This document shows positions 44,486 through 53,585 of a stretch of DNA of 64,000 nucleotides, piece by piece. The DNA is from Algoriphagus ornithinivorans (GTDB lineage Bacteria > Bacteroidota > Bacteroidia > Cytophagales > Cyclobacteriaceae): positions 248,001 to 312,000 of the forward strand of contig NZ_FOVW01000007.1 in NCBI RefSeq assembly GCF_900115305.1, read 5' to 3'. Numbering within the stretch: the first letter of the stretch is position 1; each line of letters begins with the position of its first letter. The notes beneath the pieces are model-generated. The model did no database searches and was not told the DNA's origin. It was given only the letters and a program-made list of their open reading frames with translations. Made by a program: the position numbers and the translations under genes.

Positions 44486-45025
44486 TTATCGTTGGTTTCT
44501 GAAATTCTTATCGTAAAGTTCGATACTTTCCCGAATAATTCTCAAAGCATCTTCCTTACCTAGGAAATCCTCCACTTTTACTTCTTTATTCTCGAGCTTC
44601 TTATAATCTTCAAAGAATCGATGGACTTCCTTCATCAAATGCGGAGGTAGCTCATCGATATCATTGATATAATTCACAGACTGATCTCCGGCAGCTACAG
44701 CGATGATTTTATCATCTGCCTCTCCGCCATCCACCATGCGCATCACGCCTATGACCTTAGCCTCAACTAGGCACATGGAAGGGATATCTATTTGAGAAAT
44801 AATCAAAATATCCAAAGGGTCATGATCCTCACAGAATGTTTGGGGAATGAATCCATAATTGGCAGGATAGTGCACGGCAGAGAATAGGACTCTATCCAGC
44901 ATCAACATTCCTGACTTTTTGTGAAGTTCGTATTTACCTTTACTTCCTTTGGGAATTTCCACCACTCCCATCACATATTCGGGAGCATCTTTCCCGATAT
45001 TGACGTCATGCCAAGGGTTAATCAT
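44486..45025 (-). CDS. ppa: Inorganic pyrophosphatase (family I)
   Basis: 179 residues, soluble Mg-dependent enzyme that hydrolyses PPi. The signature [10 protein letters not shown] holds Asp67, Asp69 and Asp72 of the metal centre, with [17 protein letters not shown] and [14 protein letters not shown] around it. Length and sequence fit bacterial family I enzymes. It has its own promoter and terminator. Confidence 0.97.
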   Translation of the reverse strand: MINPWHDVNIGKDAPEYVMGVVEIPKGSKGKYELHKKSGMLMLDRVLFSAVHYPANYGFIPQTFCEDHDPLDILIISQIDIPSMCLVEAKVIGVMRMVDGGEADDKIIAVAAGDQSVNYINDIDELPPHLMKEVHRFFEDYKKLENKEVKVEDFLGKEDALRIIRESIELYDKNFRNQR

Positions 45026-45058
45026 AATTTTTCTTTTTGTTTATAAAAAGTGAGGCTG

Positions 45059-45066
45059 CAAAGATA
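45059..45066 (-). promoter_or_regulatory. -7 box for ppa
   Basis: TATCTTTG on the minus strand (45066-45059), 33 bp before the ATG. The -33 position is weak. Confidence 0.5.
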
Positions 45067-45099
45067 CGCTTTCCTCCTAAAAACCCCAGAAAAGTATTC

Positions 45100-46185
45100 T
45101 TAATTCAAGCTCGGCAGTACTACTCTGACGGTAGTTCCTTCATTTAAAATAGATCTCAACTCAATTTTTCCACCCAATTGCTCAACAGCTTCTTTGACCA
45201 TATAAAGTCCCAAGCCTGTTCCTACATTCTTCTGGGTAGCTCTTGTAAACAAGTTGAACACTTCCGGATGATGTCGGTCATCTATTCCAATACCATTATC
45301 TTCCAGCATGATGATAGCCTGTCCATCTTTGACATCTATGGTAATAGAGATCTTCTTTTCCCCTTGTTCATTCTTCTGGAACTGCACTGAGTTGCTAAAT
45401 AGGTTATTCAAGATTACTCTGATTTTTGCATCATCGGAGTAAAAAAGCTCATCTTGATTAACCTGGGTCAAAACATTAAACTCAGATAGATTGAATTTTG
45501 CTTTGTAGGCCTCCATTTGCTGTCCAAGCACATCCCTGAATTTGATCTCAGTTACTTTATGGTCAATCTTGGTAGACCTATAGAAATCTAGCATTTTGTA
45601 GATAAAATCGTCCAGTTTAGTAGTGGCAGAATCTATCATTTCAAAATATTCCAAAATATTGGGATCGGAGACTTCCATTTTCGCCAATTTTGAAACACCG
45701 GAAATACTCATCAAAGGTCCACGGAGCTCATGAGAAAGACTGTATACAAATTGATTCATTTCGGTATGCAGCTTTTTCAGGCGTATATTTTTCTCTTTTA
45801 ACTCCTGCCTCATGAAATAAATATCCGCTGCATTCTTAATGGAGTTCTTAATCTGCTCAATATTCCATGGTTTATCGATGAATCGATAAACTTCGCCCTT
45901 ATTGATCGCATCGATGACACTGGCGATATCAGAATACCCGGTAAGCAGGATACGAATTGGGTCGGGATTGATTTGAATGAGCTTTTCAAAAAATTCTGTA
46001 CCTGTCATTCCAGGCATGCGCTGATCCGCAATTACTACATGTATCTCCTCAGTCTGGGCAACTTGCAAACCTTCTTCTGCATCTATGGCAGTAAAAACCT
46101 TGAAATCTTTCCTTAGCGAGGCTCTAAATGATTTGAGGTTGTTATCCTCATCATCAATATAAAGCACATGTATATGGTTATTCAT
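45100..46185 (-). CDS. Receiver-histidine kinase protein
   Basis: 361 residues with receiver first: phospho-Asp54 in VIADQRMPG, Lys in DKPW at about 105. A coiled-coil linker follows (about 125-145), then HisKA with His152 (SHELRGPL) and HATPase (NNLFSNS, DNGIGI, GTGLGLYMVKEAVE). There is no membrane segment and no DNA-binding domain. The DQRMPGMTG...LLTGYSD receiver type is the one often linked to kinase relays and cyclic-nucleotide proteins. It is the last gene of the four-gene operon, overlapping the 7TM kinase gene by 8 bp. Confidence 0.92.
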   Translation of the reverse strand: MNNHIHVLYIDDEDNNLKSFRASLRKDFKVFTAIDAEEGLQVAQTEEIHVVIADQRMPGMTGTEFFEKLIQINPDPIRILLTGYSDIASVIDAINKGEVYRFIDKPWNIEQIKNSIKNAADIYFMRQELKEKNIRLKKLHTEMNQFVYSLSHELRGPLMSISGVSKLAKMEVSDPNILEYFEMIDSATTKLDDFIYKMLDFYRSTKIDHKVTEIKFRDVLGQQMEAYKAKFNLSEFNVLTQVNQDELFYSDDAKIRVILNNLFSNSVQFQKNEQGEKKISITIDVKDGQAIIMLEDNGIGIDDRHHPEVFNLFTRATQKNVGTGLGLYMVKEAVEQLGGKIELRSILNEGTTVRVVLPSLN

Positions 46186-48289
46186 ACTTGGATGAGCTTT
46201 GATAAATAGGTAGTGTAATTATAAAAGTTGTCCCTTGACCCACTTCAGAGTTTACTTCTAAAGTTCCTTTATGATTTTCAATAATAGAATAAACAATTGA
46301 AAGCCCCAAACCTGTGCCTTTCCCAACTGCTTTGGTAGTGAAGAAAGGTTCAAAAATCCTCTGTTTTACATGATCCGGCATTCCTGGGCCATTATCTTCG
46401 ATTTCCACCACCACATGATCTCCCAAAGATTTGGTGCGGATTTCAATTTTTGGATCTTTGACTGTATCAATATGATCACTCAATGCATGAACTGCATTGT
46501 TGATAATATTCATGAATACCTGATTGATTTTTCCAGCAAGACATTCCACCATAGGAAGTTCAGCAAAATCCCTGACAATCCTGATTTTACCAGGTATTGA
46601 GCTGTTCAAGAGAATAATTGTACTATTAATCCCATCGTGGATATCCACTTTCTTGACATCCTGCTCGTCAACTCTGGAGAATAAACGGAGACCTTTGACA
46701 ATTTCCACTGTTCGCTTTGCTCCTTCTTCCATTCCCTTGAGAAGTTGATCTACTTCGTCCAGTACATAATCCAATTCTAATTCTTCCTCCAGGTCTTTTG
46801 CTTTTTTCTTGGACTCTTCCTTGAATTCGCTCATACCAGTTTCACGGTAGAACTCGATCACTTCCATGATATCTGCAATATCCCTTTTGAGCGGGGTAAT
46901 ATTTGAACTTACAAAGTTGATTGGGTTGTTTATCTCATGCGCAATACCTGCAGTTAATTGACCTAGTGAAGCCATTTTTTCCTGACTGACTAATTGACTT
47001 TGGGTATTTTGAAGATTTCTCAGAGCCTGTTCCAATTCATCCGTTCTGATTCTTACTTTTTCTTCGAGCATGGTATTCTGCTCACGGATCAATTGCTCAT
47101 TTTCTTTCAATACCCTTAGGCGTTCTGCCTGTTCTTTCTCCTTCTCTTTCTTTAAAATATTAATCTTATCAGCAAGTGCGAAGGAGAGTAACACAACTTC
47201 CAATGCAGAGCCTAAAGGCATAATGTATGCAGTCAAATCATTAGTTGGTATGATTCCCATTTCGCTCAAAACGAAAAGGAAAATACCTAACATAAACACA
47301 GACCAAGCTAGCAAATAATATCTAGCAGGTCGATAGCCTTGCTTCTGAACAGCAAAAGCTGCCAATAAAACATATAAAACGACTATACTTTGAGTTACCA
47401 GTAAGGTCTGATAACTCACTGTGATGGAAAAGAAAAAGGCGTTAACTAAGATAAAAGCATAGACGAGATAGATAAAGTAAAAGCCCTTATCTAATTTGGG
47501 TATGAATTTATCCGTTGACAAAAACACTCTTAAAAACCAAATCCCAACTATACTAACCAGGGATGAAAAAATAACTCCAGATCTCAAGTTTAACCAAACC
47601 ACATTGGGCCAGAATATTTCCTGTGTAAAACCTAGTATTGATGATTGTGCAAACCACACCAATACGGTATGAATTACATATATGAGATATAATTTATCTC
47701 TTACAGAAAAGAATAGGAATAAATTATAAAAGAATAATCCTACAATTACACCGGTAAATATTCCAAATAGTATATTCTCTCTATTTATCAGATTCTCCAG
47801 ATAATTTCTATTCGTTATCGTGGATGTAATAATCTTTTTGTTGACACTTTTAACTTTTAAGAAAATCTCAGAAGTTTTTCCTATCGGGAGATTTATATCA
47901 AAAATTATTGATTTGGATAAAATCGGTTTTGAATAAAAATCTACTAATCTACCTCCTACATAGGATTCCAAAATCTCATTTTCGCTTACAACAAATAATT
48001 CTAAGCTATCCAATGAAGAGTTGTTGATGTAAAAATATTTTCCTTCGTTTTCAGAATTATTTTCTACTACATATTTCAACCATACTACATCATTGTTGAT
48101 TCCGAAATTTTTGCTTTGTTGATCTATTTTAGTGAAATCATTTCTTTCATTGATTTCCTGAAAATTGATGTCTTTATCCTCTTCTAAAATCAAATATTCA
48201 TACCTATCAAGAAGAACTGTTTCTCCATTTAAGATGACAGGGTTTAAAGCTTGAAAAAAAGCCCAAATAAAAGTAATTATCGAAATCAT
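46178..48289 (-). CDS. 7TMR-DISM sensor histidine kinase
   Basis: 703 residues. A signal helix (1-20) precedes the extracellular jelly-roll domain 7TMR-DISMED2 (about 30-165, with VVWLKYVVENNS and YFYINNSSLDSLELF). The 7TMR-DISM seven-helix domain follows (about 171-375), then a coiled coil (375-440), HisKA with His451 in AHEINNPINF and HATPase (NIINNAVHAL, DNGPGMP, GKGTGLGLSIV). DISMED2 domains resemble carbohydrate- or small-ligand-binding folds. It overlaps the GNAT-like gene by 4 bp (ATGA) and the downstream kinase by 8 bp, so all act together. Confidence 0.95.
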   Translation of the reverse strand: MISIITFIWAFFQALNPVILNGETVLLDRYEYLILEEDKDINFQEINERNDFTKIDQQSKNFGINNDVVWLKYVVENNSENEGKYFYINNSSLDSLELFVVSENEILESYVGGRLVDFYSKPILSKSIIFDINLPIGKTSEIFLKVKSVNKKIITSTITNRNYLENLINRENILFGIFTGVIVGLFFYNLFLFFSVRDKLYLIYVIHTVLVWFAQSSILGFTQEIFWPNVVWLNLRSGVIFSSLVSIVGIWFLRVFLSTDKFIPKLDKGFYFIYLVYAFILVNAFFFSITVSYQTLLVTQSIVVLYVLLAAFAVQKQGYRPARYYLLAWSVFMLGIFLFVLSEMGIIPTNDLTAYIMPLGSALEVVLLSFALADKINILKKEKEKEQAERLRVLKENEQLIREQNTMLEEKVRIRTDELEQALRNLQNTQSQLVSQEKMASLGQLTAGIAHEINNPINFVSSNITPLKRDIADIMEVIEFYRETGMSEFKEESKKKAKDLEEELELDYVLDEVDQLLKGMEEGAKRTVEIVKGLRLFSRVDEQDVKKVDIHDGINSTIILLNSSIPGKIRIVRDFAELPMVECLAGKINQVFMNIINNAVHALSDHIDTVKDPKIEIRTKSLGDHVVVEIEDNGPGMPDHVKQRIFEPFFTTKAVGKGTGLGLSIVYSIIENHKGTLEVNSEVGQGTTFIITLPIYQSSSKYE

Positions 48290-48999
48290 GGTTTAACTCT
48301 CCAGTCAGTATTTTTAATTTTCAATTGATAGGTAATTTCTACTGGCCCTTTCAAGGTTTCTTCAACCCTGGTACATTCAAGATTTTTCCTTAAATCAAGA
48401 ATAAACTCCCTTTCAACTGGGAGAGCTAAAGGTAAATTTTCTACATCCTTCAAAACTGCCAAAGTTGCTACTAAATCCAGTTTCGGGTAAAAAAAAGTAC
48501 CATTATTACCAATGTTTTCCTCAATTTCAAAACCCTTCTGAAGGGTAGGTTTTAAGGTATATTCCGCACAGAGAGCAAATAAAGTCGGAACATTTAACTG
48601 CTCTGCAATTACTAAAGATGTCCTCGAAAGAAATATGGCACCTATACCATAACCTGAAATCATTCTACTATTCCATAATCCTCCGATTTCCCCCGTTCCT
48701 CCTCTTTCTCTATATTCTCCTACCAGTTCAAAAATTTTAGAATCAACTGGTGCAATAGCACCTTCAAGAGGAAGAGGAAATTCTGTATCGGCTACGTGTA
48801 TTCTTAACCCACTTACTACTTGTCCAGTAGAATTATCGTGAACAGTTACCACGAAAACGAATGGGTTGTATTTCCAATCATTATTGGAGGAGGTTACCTT
48901 GGTGACACCATATTCTTTAAGAACATTTGCATGTCCTTCAATAAACATATCACATATTTCAGGCTCATCAACTGCCCTAAATGCTTTAAAGGTGAACAT
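48286..48999 (-). CDS. GNAT/autoinducer-synthase-like acyltransferase
   Basis: 237 residues, no signal or membrane segment. The pattern is that of a GNAT-fold acyltransferase of the LuxI/FeeM-like branch: beta strands PFVFVVTVHDNSTGQVVSGLRIHVAD, then EIGGLWNSRMISGYGIGAIFLSRTSLVIAEQLNVPTLFALCAEYTLKPTLQKGFEIE, where a strand, an acetyl-/acyl-CoA helix and a 'HT..P.y.k.GFe' ending follow in order. Not a clear match to a named family. Its start shares one base with the stop of the E1 gene (TGATG) and its stop overlaps the 7TM kinase start (ATGA). Confidence 0.62.
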   Translation of the reverse strand: MFTFKAFRAVDEPEICDMFIEGHANVLKEYGVTKVTSSNNDWKYNPFVFVVTVHDNSTGQVVSGLRIHVADTEFPLPLEGAIAPVDSKIFELVGEYRERGGTGEIGGLWNSRMISGYGIGAIFLSRTSLVIAEQLNVPTLFALCAEYTLKPTLQKGFEIEENIGNNGTFFYPKLDLVATLAVLKDVENLPLALPVEREFILDLRKNLECTRVEETLKGPVEITYQLKIKNTDWRVKP

Positions 49000-51269
49000 C
49001 AGTCAATGGTAATTAATGTATCTTCGACTTCCCTTCTATAGGATCTCATACTTGGCTCTCCTCCGAAATTAAGTCTAAACATAAATAATTCTTCATTACT
49101 TTTTTCCCTGTTGAACAAAGTATTGAATTCTGCCTTGTATTTTTTGATCATAGACACCTCTTCTTCTGTGAAGCCATGATCTTTTTCCCTAAGAGTTTGA
49201 TGAAAAATAAACATCGCCGCTGTCACTGGCTGAAAACTGATCTCCATCATGTTAGCTTTGATCCAAATGCGTTGAAGAACCTTTCCTGCTTTTAGATATT
49301 CTTGAGGAGTAAACTCTTTGCCTTGGAGCAAAAACATGGCAGAACTTGACATGATGGTGTCATGGGAAATTTTAGTAAGACCATATCCCATTAGAAACTT
49401 CCTGAAAAAACGAACTGTCCGCGGGTCTTTTAATAAGCCCATTGCAGCCCTTTCCGCCCCACTCAATTCCAATGTTGCTATATCTATTCCATCCCGGCTT
49501 TCGCGGGCTTCCTTATCATTCCACCTTACTTCATTAATAAAGTCTTTGAGTCCCTGATCATGAAAAAGGCGCATTCTATCCATCCCGCCAATAATACCCG
49601 ATAGCTTTTCCAAATCAGACTTTACGGAAATATGCTCCATCGGCATACCTTCTGCCAGAGCATATCCGTGAAAAAGCTGGATCTGCTCAGGTGTCAAATC
49701 CACCTTGGATGCATTCTTTCGATTGGTACATCGGATTGCCACTCCATCTACCAATTCTCCATTATGAACTTTGATTTTTTGATTATGCTTAACTATAAAG
49801 CGTATGCTTGCAATCAGATCTTCCTCGAAATCCTGTATGTGTTCAATGATTTCGATCTCAATTCCTGATTTTGCACAGTGAAGCCTGATGTTTTCGAGAG
49901 CTGCGCCAAAAGCAATCAAGGAACCAGTGCCTTTATAATCCAGCATGGAGTGGCTTCTTTCCTTGTCATGGAAAAGGTGCAAAACTCCATTTTGATCGAA
50001 TACCCATATCCAAGGCTGAATATTTCCCCCAGAAGGTGCCAAATTGGCAAATTCAACCAATCCATTAAGTTCTTCCTTGTTTAGGACGTAACCTGATGGA
50101 ATGATATTTTTGGGAATACTGCCTAAAAAATCTCCATTCTTTACTGGAACTACCTCTCGCTCTTCTTGAATTTCAGGAAGATCCAATTTGATGATTTCGT
50201 CAAGATCCACGAAAAATCTTCCTGAATCAACAGGCTCACCTACCAATAACTTTCGAGCAACATGGGCCACTGAAGCTCCACCTAGAAAAACTGCTGAGGC
50301 TAATTGTGGCCAACTGCTAATGGTTTGCCCTACCTCCAACAAAGAAGCTTTCATCCTCGGAGAAAGAGTATCTACCCCAGTCATCTTCAATCCAATGGCA
50401 ACTTTCTGCTTATTGGTTAGATTTTTTAGCGTATTTAAATTTATATCTCCCAGGTACCCATGAAAAATTGGCCTCTCCGGCTCCAAATCAAATCTTTCTA
50501 TATCTAACATTCCCCGATCAGAGGTATCCATCATTAGAGGAATCTTATATTTCTGGGCTGTTTTTCGGAGTAGAATTTTGATATCCAAACTATCACACTC
50601 ATCGATAATTAAATCCAATCCTCCCTGATCTGAAAAAAATGAGTCGATATTTTCTTCAGTAATTCCATCTCGAAATAGAGTTAACTTCAGATAGGGATCG
50701 ATCTCTGCAATTTCTCTTGCCGCAATAACTATCTTCTCTACTCCCAAACTTGTTACTCCAGCTTTTAACCTATTGAGATTACTCAATTCCAAATGATCAA
50801 AGTCAGCCAAACGCATTTCTCCGCAACTTCTTTCCAAAGCCATGGCTAAAGCAATGCTTTGCCCAACCGAGAGACCAACTATCCCAACCTTTTTCTTTGC
50901 GAGCTCTTTTTGCTCTTGAGGAGTAATTTTATAATTGTTTCTGAGTGTTCTAACCCGAATAAATTCTTCTTCAGGCAAAAGATGAACTAGCGCATACTTC
51001 CAGGGATAATAAACCCAATTCCCATAAGACTCCTTGGGATTTTCTTCAAAAAAACTCTCAATCTCTGCTTTTAATTCTTCCTTGGAAAAAGTTTTTGCTG
51101 GATGCCGTGATTTGATTAAATCGCCAACCTGACTATTGATTTGATTGATTACCTGAATCTGAGGGTTGTTTTTCAAATCAACTATTTTCTCCTGATCATC
51201 ACGATTTCTGGGATTTAAAATAACCGGGTATACTTGATCGGACAATGAATAGCTTGGCGTGGTTAACAT
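48999..51269 (-). CDS. Rv1355c-type fusion of E1-like (ThiF/MoeB) and nitroreductase domains
   Basis: 756 residues. An N-terminal helical part (1-120) precedes an E1-like adenylating domain (about 121-380) with the nucleotide loop VGIVGLSVGQSIA (128-140), LADFDHLELSNLNR (154-167) and the conserved Asp region IIDECDS (221-227). The C-terminal half (about 395-740) is a flavin nitroreductase: ANLAPSGGNIQPW marks its start, with ISSxxD-like and FMN-contact stretches. The combination is the Rv1355c architecture. E1 domains activate carboxyl groups with ATP; nitroreductases reduce or oxidise cyclic amides and nitro groups. First gene of the operon. Confidence 0.85.
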   Translation of the reverse strand: MLTTPSYSLSDQVYPVILNPRNRDDQEKIVDLKNNPQIQVINQINSQVGDLIKSRHPAKTFSKEELKAEIESFFEENPKESYGNWVYYPWKYALVHLLPEEEFIRVRTLRNNYKITPQEQKELAKKKVGIVGLSVGQSIALAMALERSCGEMRLADFDHLELSNLNRLKAGVTSLGVEKIVIAAREIAEIDPYLKLTLFRDGITEENIDSFFSDQGGLDLIIDECDSLDIKILLRKTAQKYKIPLMMDTSDRGMLDIERFDLEPERPIFHGYLGDINLNTLKNLTNKQKVAIGLKMTGVDTLSPRMKASLLEVGQTISSWPQLASAVFLGGASVAHVARKLLVGEPVDSGRFFVDLDEIIKLDLPEIQEEREVVPVKNGDFLGSIPKNIIPSGYVLNKEELNGLVEFANLAPSGGNIQPWIWVFDQNGVLHLFHDKERSHSMLDYKGTGSLIAFGAALENIRLHCAKSGIEIEIIEHIQDFEEDLIASIRFIVKHNQKIKVHNGELVDGVAIRCTNRKNASKVDLTPEQIQLFHGYALAEGMPMEHISVKSDLEKLSGIIGGMDRMRLFHDQGLKDFINEVRWNDKEARESRDGIDIATLELSGAERAAMGLLKDPRTVRFFRKFLMGYGLTKISHDTIMSSSAMFLLQGKEFTPQEYLKAGKVLQRIWIKANMMEISFQPVTAAMFIFHQTLREKDHGFTEEEVSMIKKYKAEFNTLFNREKSNEELFMFRLNFGGEPSMRSYRREVEDTLITID

Positions 51270-51319
51270 CTAATTTAGTGTGCAGATTGGGTGATATGCA
51301 TTGTAAAGTTAGTTTTTGA

Positions 51320-51338
51320 TTTCATTTCTCAAATGAAA
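51320..51338. promoter_or_regulatory. Perfect 19-bp palindrome in the divergent promoter region
   Basis: TTTCATTT-CTC-AAATGAAA, 8-bp arms with a 3-nt centre, 51 bp from the Rv1355c-type ATG and 134 bp from the response-regulator ATG, in a 203-bp divergent gap. A weak -7 (TAACTTTA, one mismatch, minus strand 51312-51305) lies next to it. A candidate operator for the whole system; no binding protein is known. Confidence 0.5.
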
Positions 51339-51472
51339 ATGAAAATTATTTTTATAGGAATAACCTATTTTATCCATATCAAGTTTAAGGCCACAATAGA
51401 ATTTGTTTGTTTTTAAATAAAAAAAGCAATTATTTAGAATTACGATTAACTTGTATTCAAGTCAAGAATTGA

Positions 51473-51946
51473 ATGGAAACCAAGGCAGAAGAAAAAATTA
51501 AGATTTTATATGTAGATGATGAAGAGAATAATCTTCAAGCATTTAAAGCTACATTCCGAAGAGACTATAAAATTTTTCTCGCTATTTCTGCCAAAGAAGG
51601 ACGTGAGATTTTAGAAAAGGAAGAAATTGACATTATCATTACCGACCAAAGAATGCCGGAGGAAACTGGCGTTGAATTTTTAGAATCAATCATCCCCATT
51701 CATCCTAGCCCCATAAGAGTTTTATTAACCGGATATACTGATATACAAGCTGTAATTGATGCAATTAACAAAGGTCAAGTATATCATTATCTGACCAAGC
51801 CTTGGGAAGAAGATTACCTCAGAACAGTCATCAAAAACGCTTTTGAAATCTACACATTACGAAGAGAAAACGAGCGCTTGACTCAGGCTTTGATCAAAGC
51901 AAATGATCAATTAGAATTTTTATTGAGGCAAAACCTCCTTTCCTAA
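51473..51946 (+). CDS. Single-domain response regulator, divergent from the Rv1355c operon
   Basis: 157 residues: a receiver domain with Asp58 (ITDQRMPEETG), the LLTGYTDIQ segment and Lys in TKPW, followed by a C-terminal helical tail with heptads (YTLRRENERLTQALIKANDQLEFLL). There is no output domain. The receiver is the same subtype as the N-terminal receiver of the kinase at 45100, which suggests duplication or shared phosphate flow. Its stop directly abuts the stop of ald (51947). Confidence 0.88.
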   Translation: METKAEEKIKILYVDDEENNLQAFKATFRRDYKIFLAISAKEGREILEKEEIDIIITDQRMPEETGVEFLESIIPIHPSPIRVLLTGYTDIQAVIDAINKGQVYHYLTKPWEEDYLRTVIKNAFEIYTLRRENERLTQALIKANDQLEFLLRQNLLS

Positions 51947-53158
51947 TCAATACCTCGCAGCAAGGAGTAATTGTAATTCTTTGTGAGTTAAATCAAATTT
52001 CCTTGCCAAATAAGCATTGGTTAAACTTCCTCTGTAAGTATAAACCCCTCGCAGAAACCATCTGTAATTAAAAATCATTTCCTCAGCACCACCCAAATCC
52101 GCCATTTGTAAAACAATTGGGGTGAAAATATTGCTCAAAGAATAAGATGCAGTACGAGAAACTCTAGAAGCAATATTAGGTACACAGTAATGGATAATAT
52201 CATGCTTCAAATAAACCGGATCACTGTGGGTCGTCATCTGTGCAGTTTCAATGCACCCTCCCTGATCAATTCCCACATCAATGATGATGCTGCCATGCAT
52301 CATGTTGGCAACCATTTCTTCACTAACCACCACCTTATTTCTTCCTTTTTCAGCTCTCAGGGCACCAATCACCACATCAGCCTCTGCAAGAGCCTGAGTT
52401 AGGGTCAAATTATCAATAGTCGAAGTATAAACCTGCTGACCCAGCAACTGCTTCAACCTTCGAAGCTTGTATATATGATTGTCAAAAATTTTAATATTTG
52501 CTCCAAGTCCTAAGGCAGTTCTGGCCGCATACTCTGCCACCGTGCCTGCACCTATAATCACAACCTGAGTAGGTGGCACACCCGTAACACCTCCCATAAT
52601 CAGTCCTTTACCATCGTTGACAGAGGATAAATATTCCGAAGCTATCAGCATCACAGTACTCCCTGCAATCTCCGACATAGCTCTTACCACCGGCATCCCA
52701 CCTACTTTATCCTCTAGGTATTCAAAAGCAACCGAAGTGATCTTTTTGGCATTCAAAGCCTCAATAAACTCTTTATTCTGCTTTCCAATTTGCAGAGCTG
52801 AAATCAGACATGCTCCCTGATTCATGGATTCTATTTCCGTTAAGCTTGGCGCATCAACTTTCAGTACCACTTCAGATTGAAAAGCCTCCTTTGAAGAGTA
52901 AACCACCTTCGCTCCTGCATCTGAAAAATCTTGATCTGAAAACTTGGAAGCCAGTCCTGCTCCACTTTCAACAATCACATTCAGCCCGTTGTTGGTCAGT
53001 AATCCTACTGCTTCCGGGGTCAATACGATTCTTTTTTCTTCATCAGATTGCTCTTTGGGTATACCAATAGTCAGTCCGCCCTTCCCTCTTTTTACTTTGG
53101 CAGGAGATTCTTTTGGAATTAGTCCAACAGCGGTGAGTTCATTAATCTGAGTCGACAT
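51947..53158 (-). CDS. ald: Alanine dehydrogenase
   Basis: 403 residues from the ATG at 53158; the earlier frame start at 53209 overlaps tsaE and adds no conserved sequence. The N-terminal domain has IGIPKEQSDEEKRIVLTPEAV, the NAD domain VVIIGAGTVAEYAARTALGLGANIKIFD, and the central LKVDAPSLTEIES; these match the alanine dehydrogenase/pyridine nucleotide transhydrogenase alpha family. It reversibly deaminates alanine to pyruvate with NAD+. It is the third gene of porX-tsaE-ald and overlaps tsaE by 17 bp. Confidence 0.9.
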   Translation of the reverse strand: MSTQINELTAVGLIPKESPAKVKRGKGGLTIGIPKEQSDEEKRIVLTPEAVGLLTNNGLNVIVESGAGLASKFSDQDFSDAGAKVVYSSKEAFQSEVVLKVDAPSLTEIESMNQGACLISALQIGKQNKEFIEALNAKKITSVAFEYLEDKVGGMPVVRAMSEIAGSTVMLIASEYLSSVNDGKGLIMGGVTGVPPTQVVIIGAGTVAEYAARTALGLGANIKIFDNHIYKLRRLKQLLGQQVYTSTIDNLTLTQALAEADVVIGALRAEKGRNKVVVSEEMVANMMHGSIIIDVGIDQGGCIETAQMTTHSDPVYLKHDIIHYCVPNIASRVSRTASYSLSNIFTPIVLQMADLGGAEEMIFNYRWFLRGVYTYRGSLTNAYLARKFDLTHKELQLLLAARY

Positions 53159-53579
53159 CCCGATAATGTTGAAGTGTGATTTTTCTACTTGAAGTAGAAT
53201 AATACTCAATTTTAATCAATAAAAAATGATCTGGAATAAAACCTCCCAATTTTTCGGCCCATTCCATCCAACAGTAATTCCCGCTTTCGAAATATTCCTC
53301 CACTCCTATATCCAAAGCTTCCTCAGGTTTTTCCAGTCTATAAAAATCAAAATGATAAATAGGAGCTTTTCCAGAAAGCTCATAATGATTGACTATCCCG
53401 AAAGTAGGACTGCTTACCTGAGATGCAAGTCCATACTTTTCACCCAATGCTTTGATCAAAGTGGTTTTTCCAGCACCCATATCGCCCTGAAACACCCAAA
53501 GCTTCTCGTTTTGGGCAAAATCAATAATCCATTGGGCTATTTGGTCCAGCTCTTTTAACTCGTAAATCTTACTATCCAA
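53142..53579 (-). CDS. tsaE: tRNA threonylcarbamoyladenosine biosynthesis ATPase
   Basis: 145 residues. Walker A is GDMGAGKTT (about residues 32-40), followed by LASQVSSPTFGIVNHYE, then YHFDFYRLEKPEEALDIGVEEYF and the WMEWAEK segment characteristic of TsaE. TsaE works with TsaB and TsaD to make t6A37 in ANN-decoding tRNAs. It starts 6 bp after the porX stop. Confidence 0.95.
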   Translation of the reverse strand: MDSKIYELKELDQIAQWIIDFAQNEKLWVFQGDMGAGKTTLIKALGEKYGLASQVSSPTFGIVNHYELSGKAPIYHFDFYRLEKPEEALDIGVEEYFESGNYCWMEWAEKLGGFIPDHFLLIKIEYYSTSSRKITLQHYRDVDSD

Positions 53580-53585
53580 AACTCT

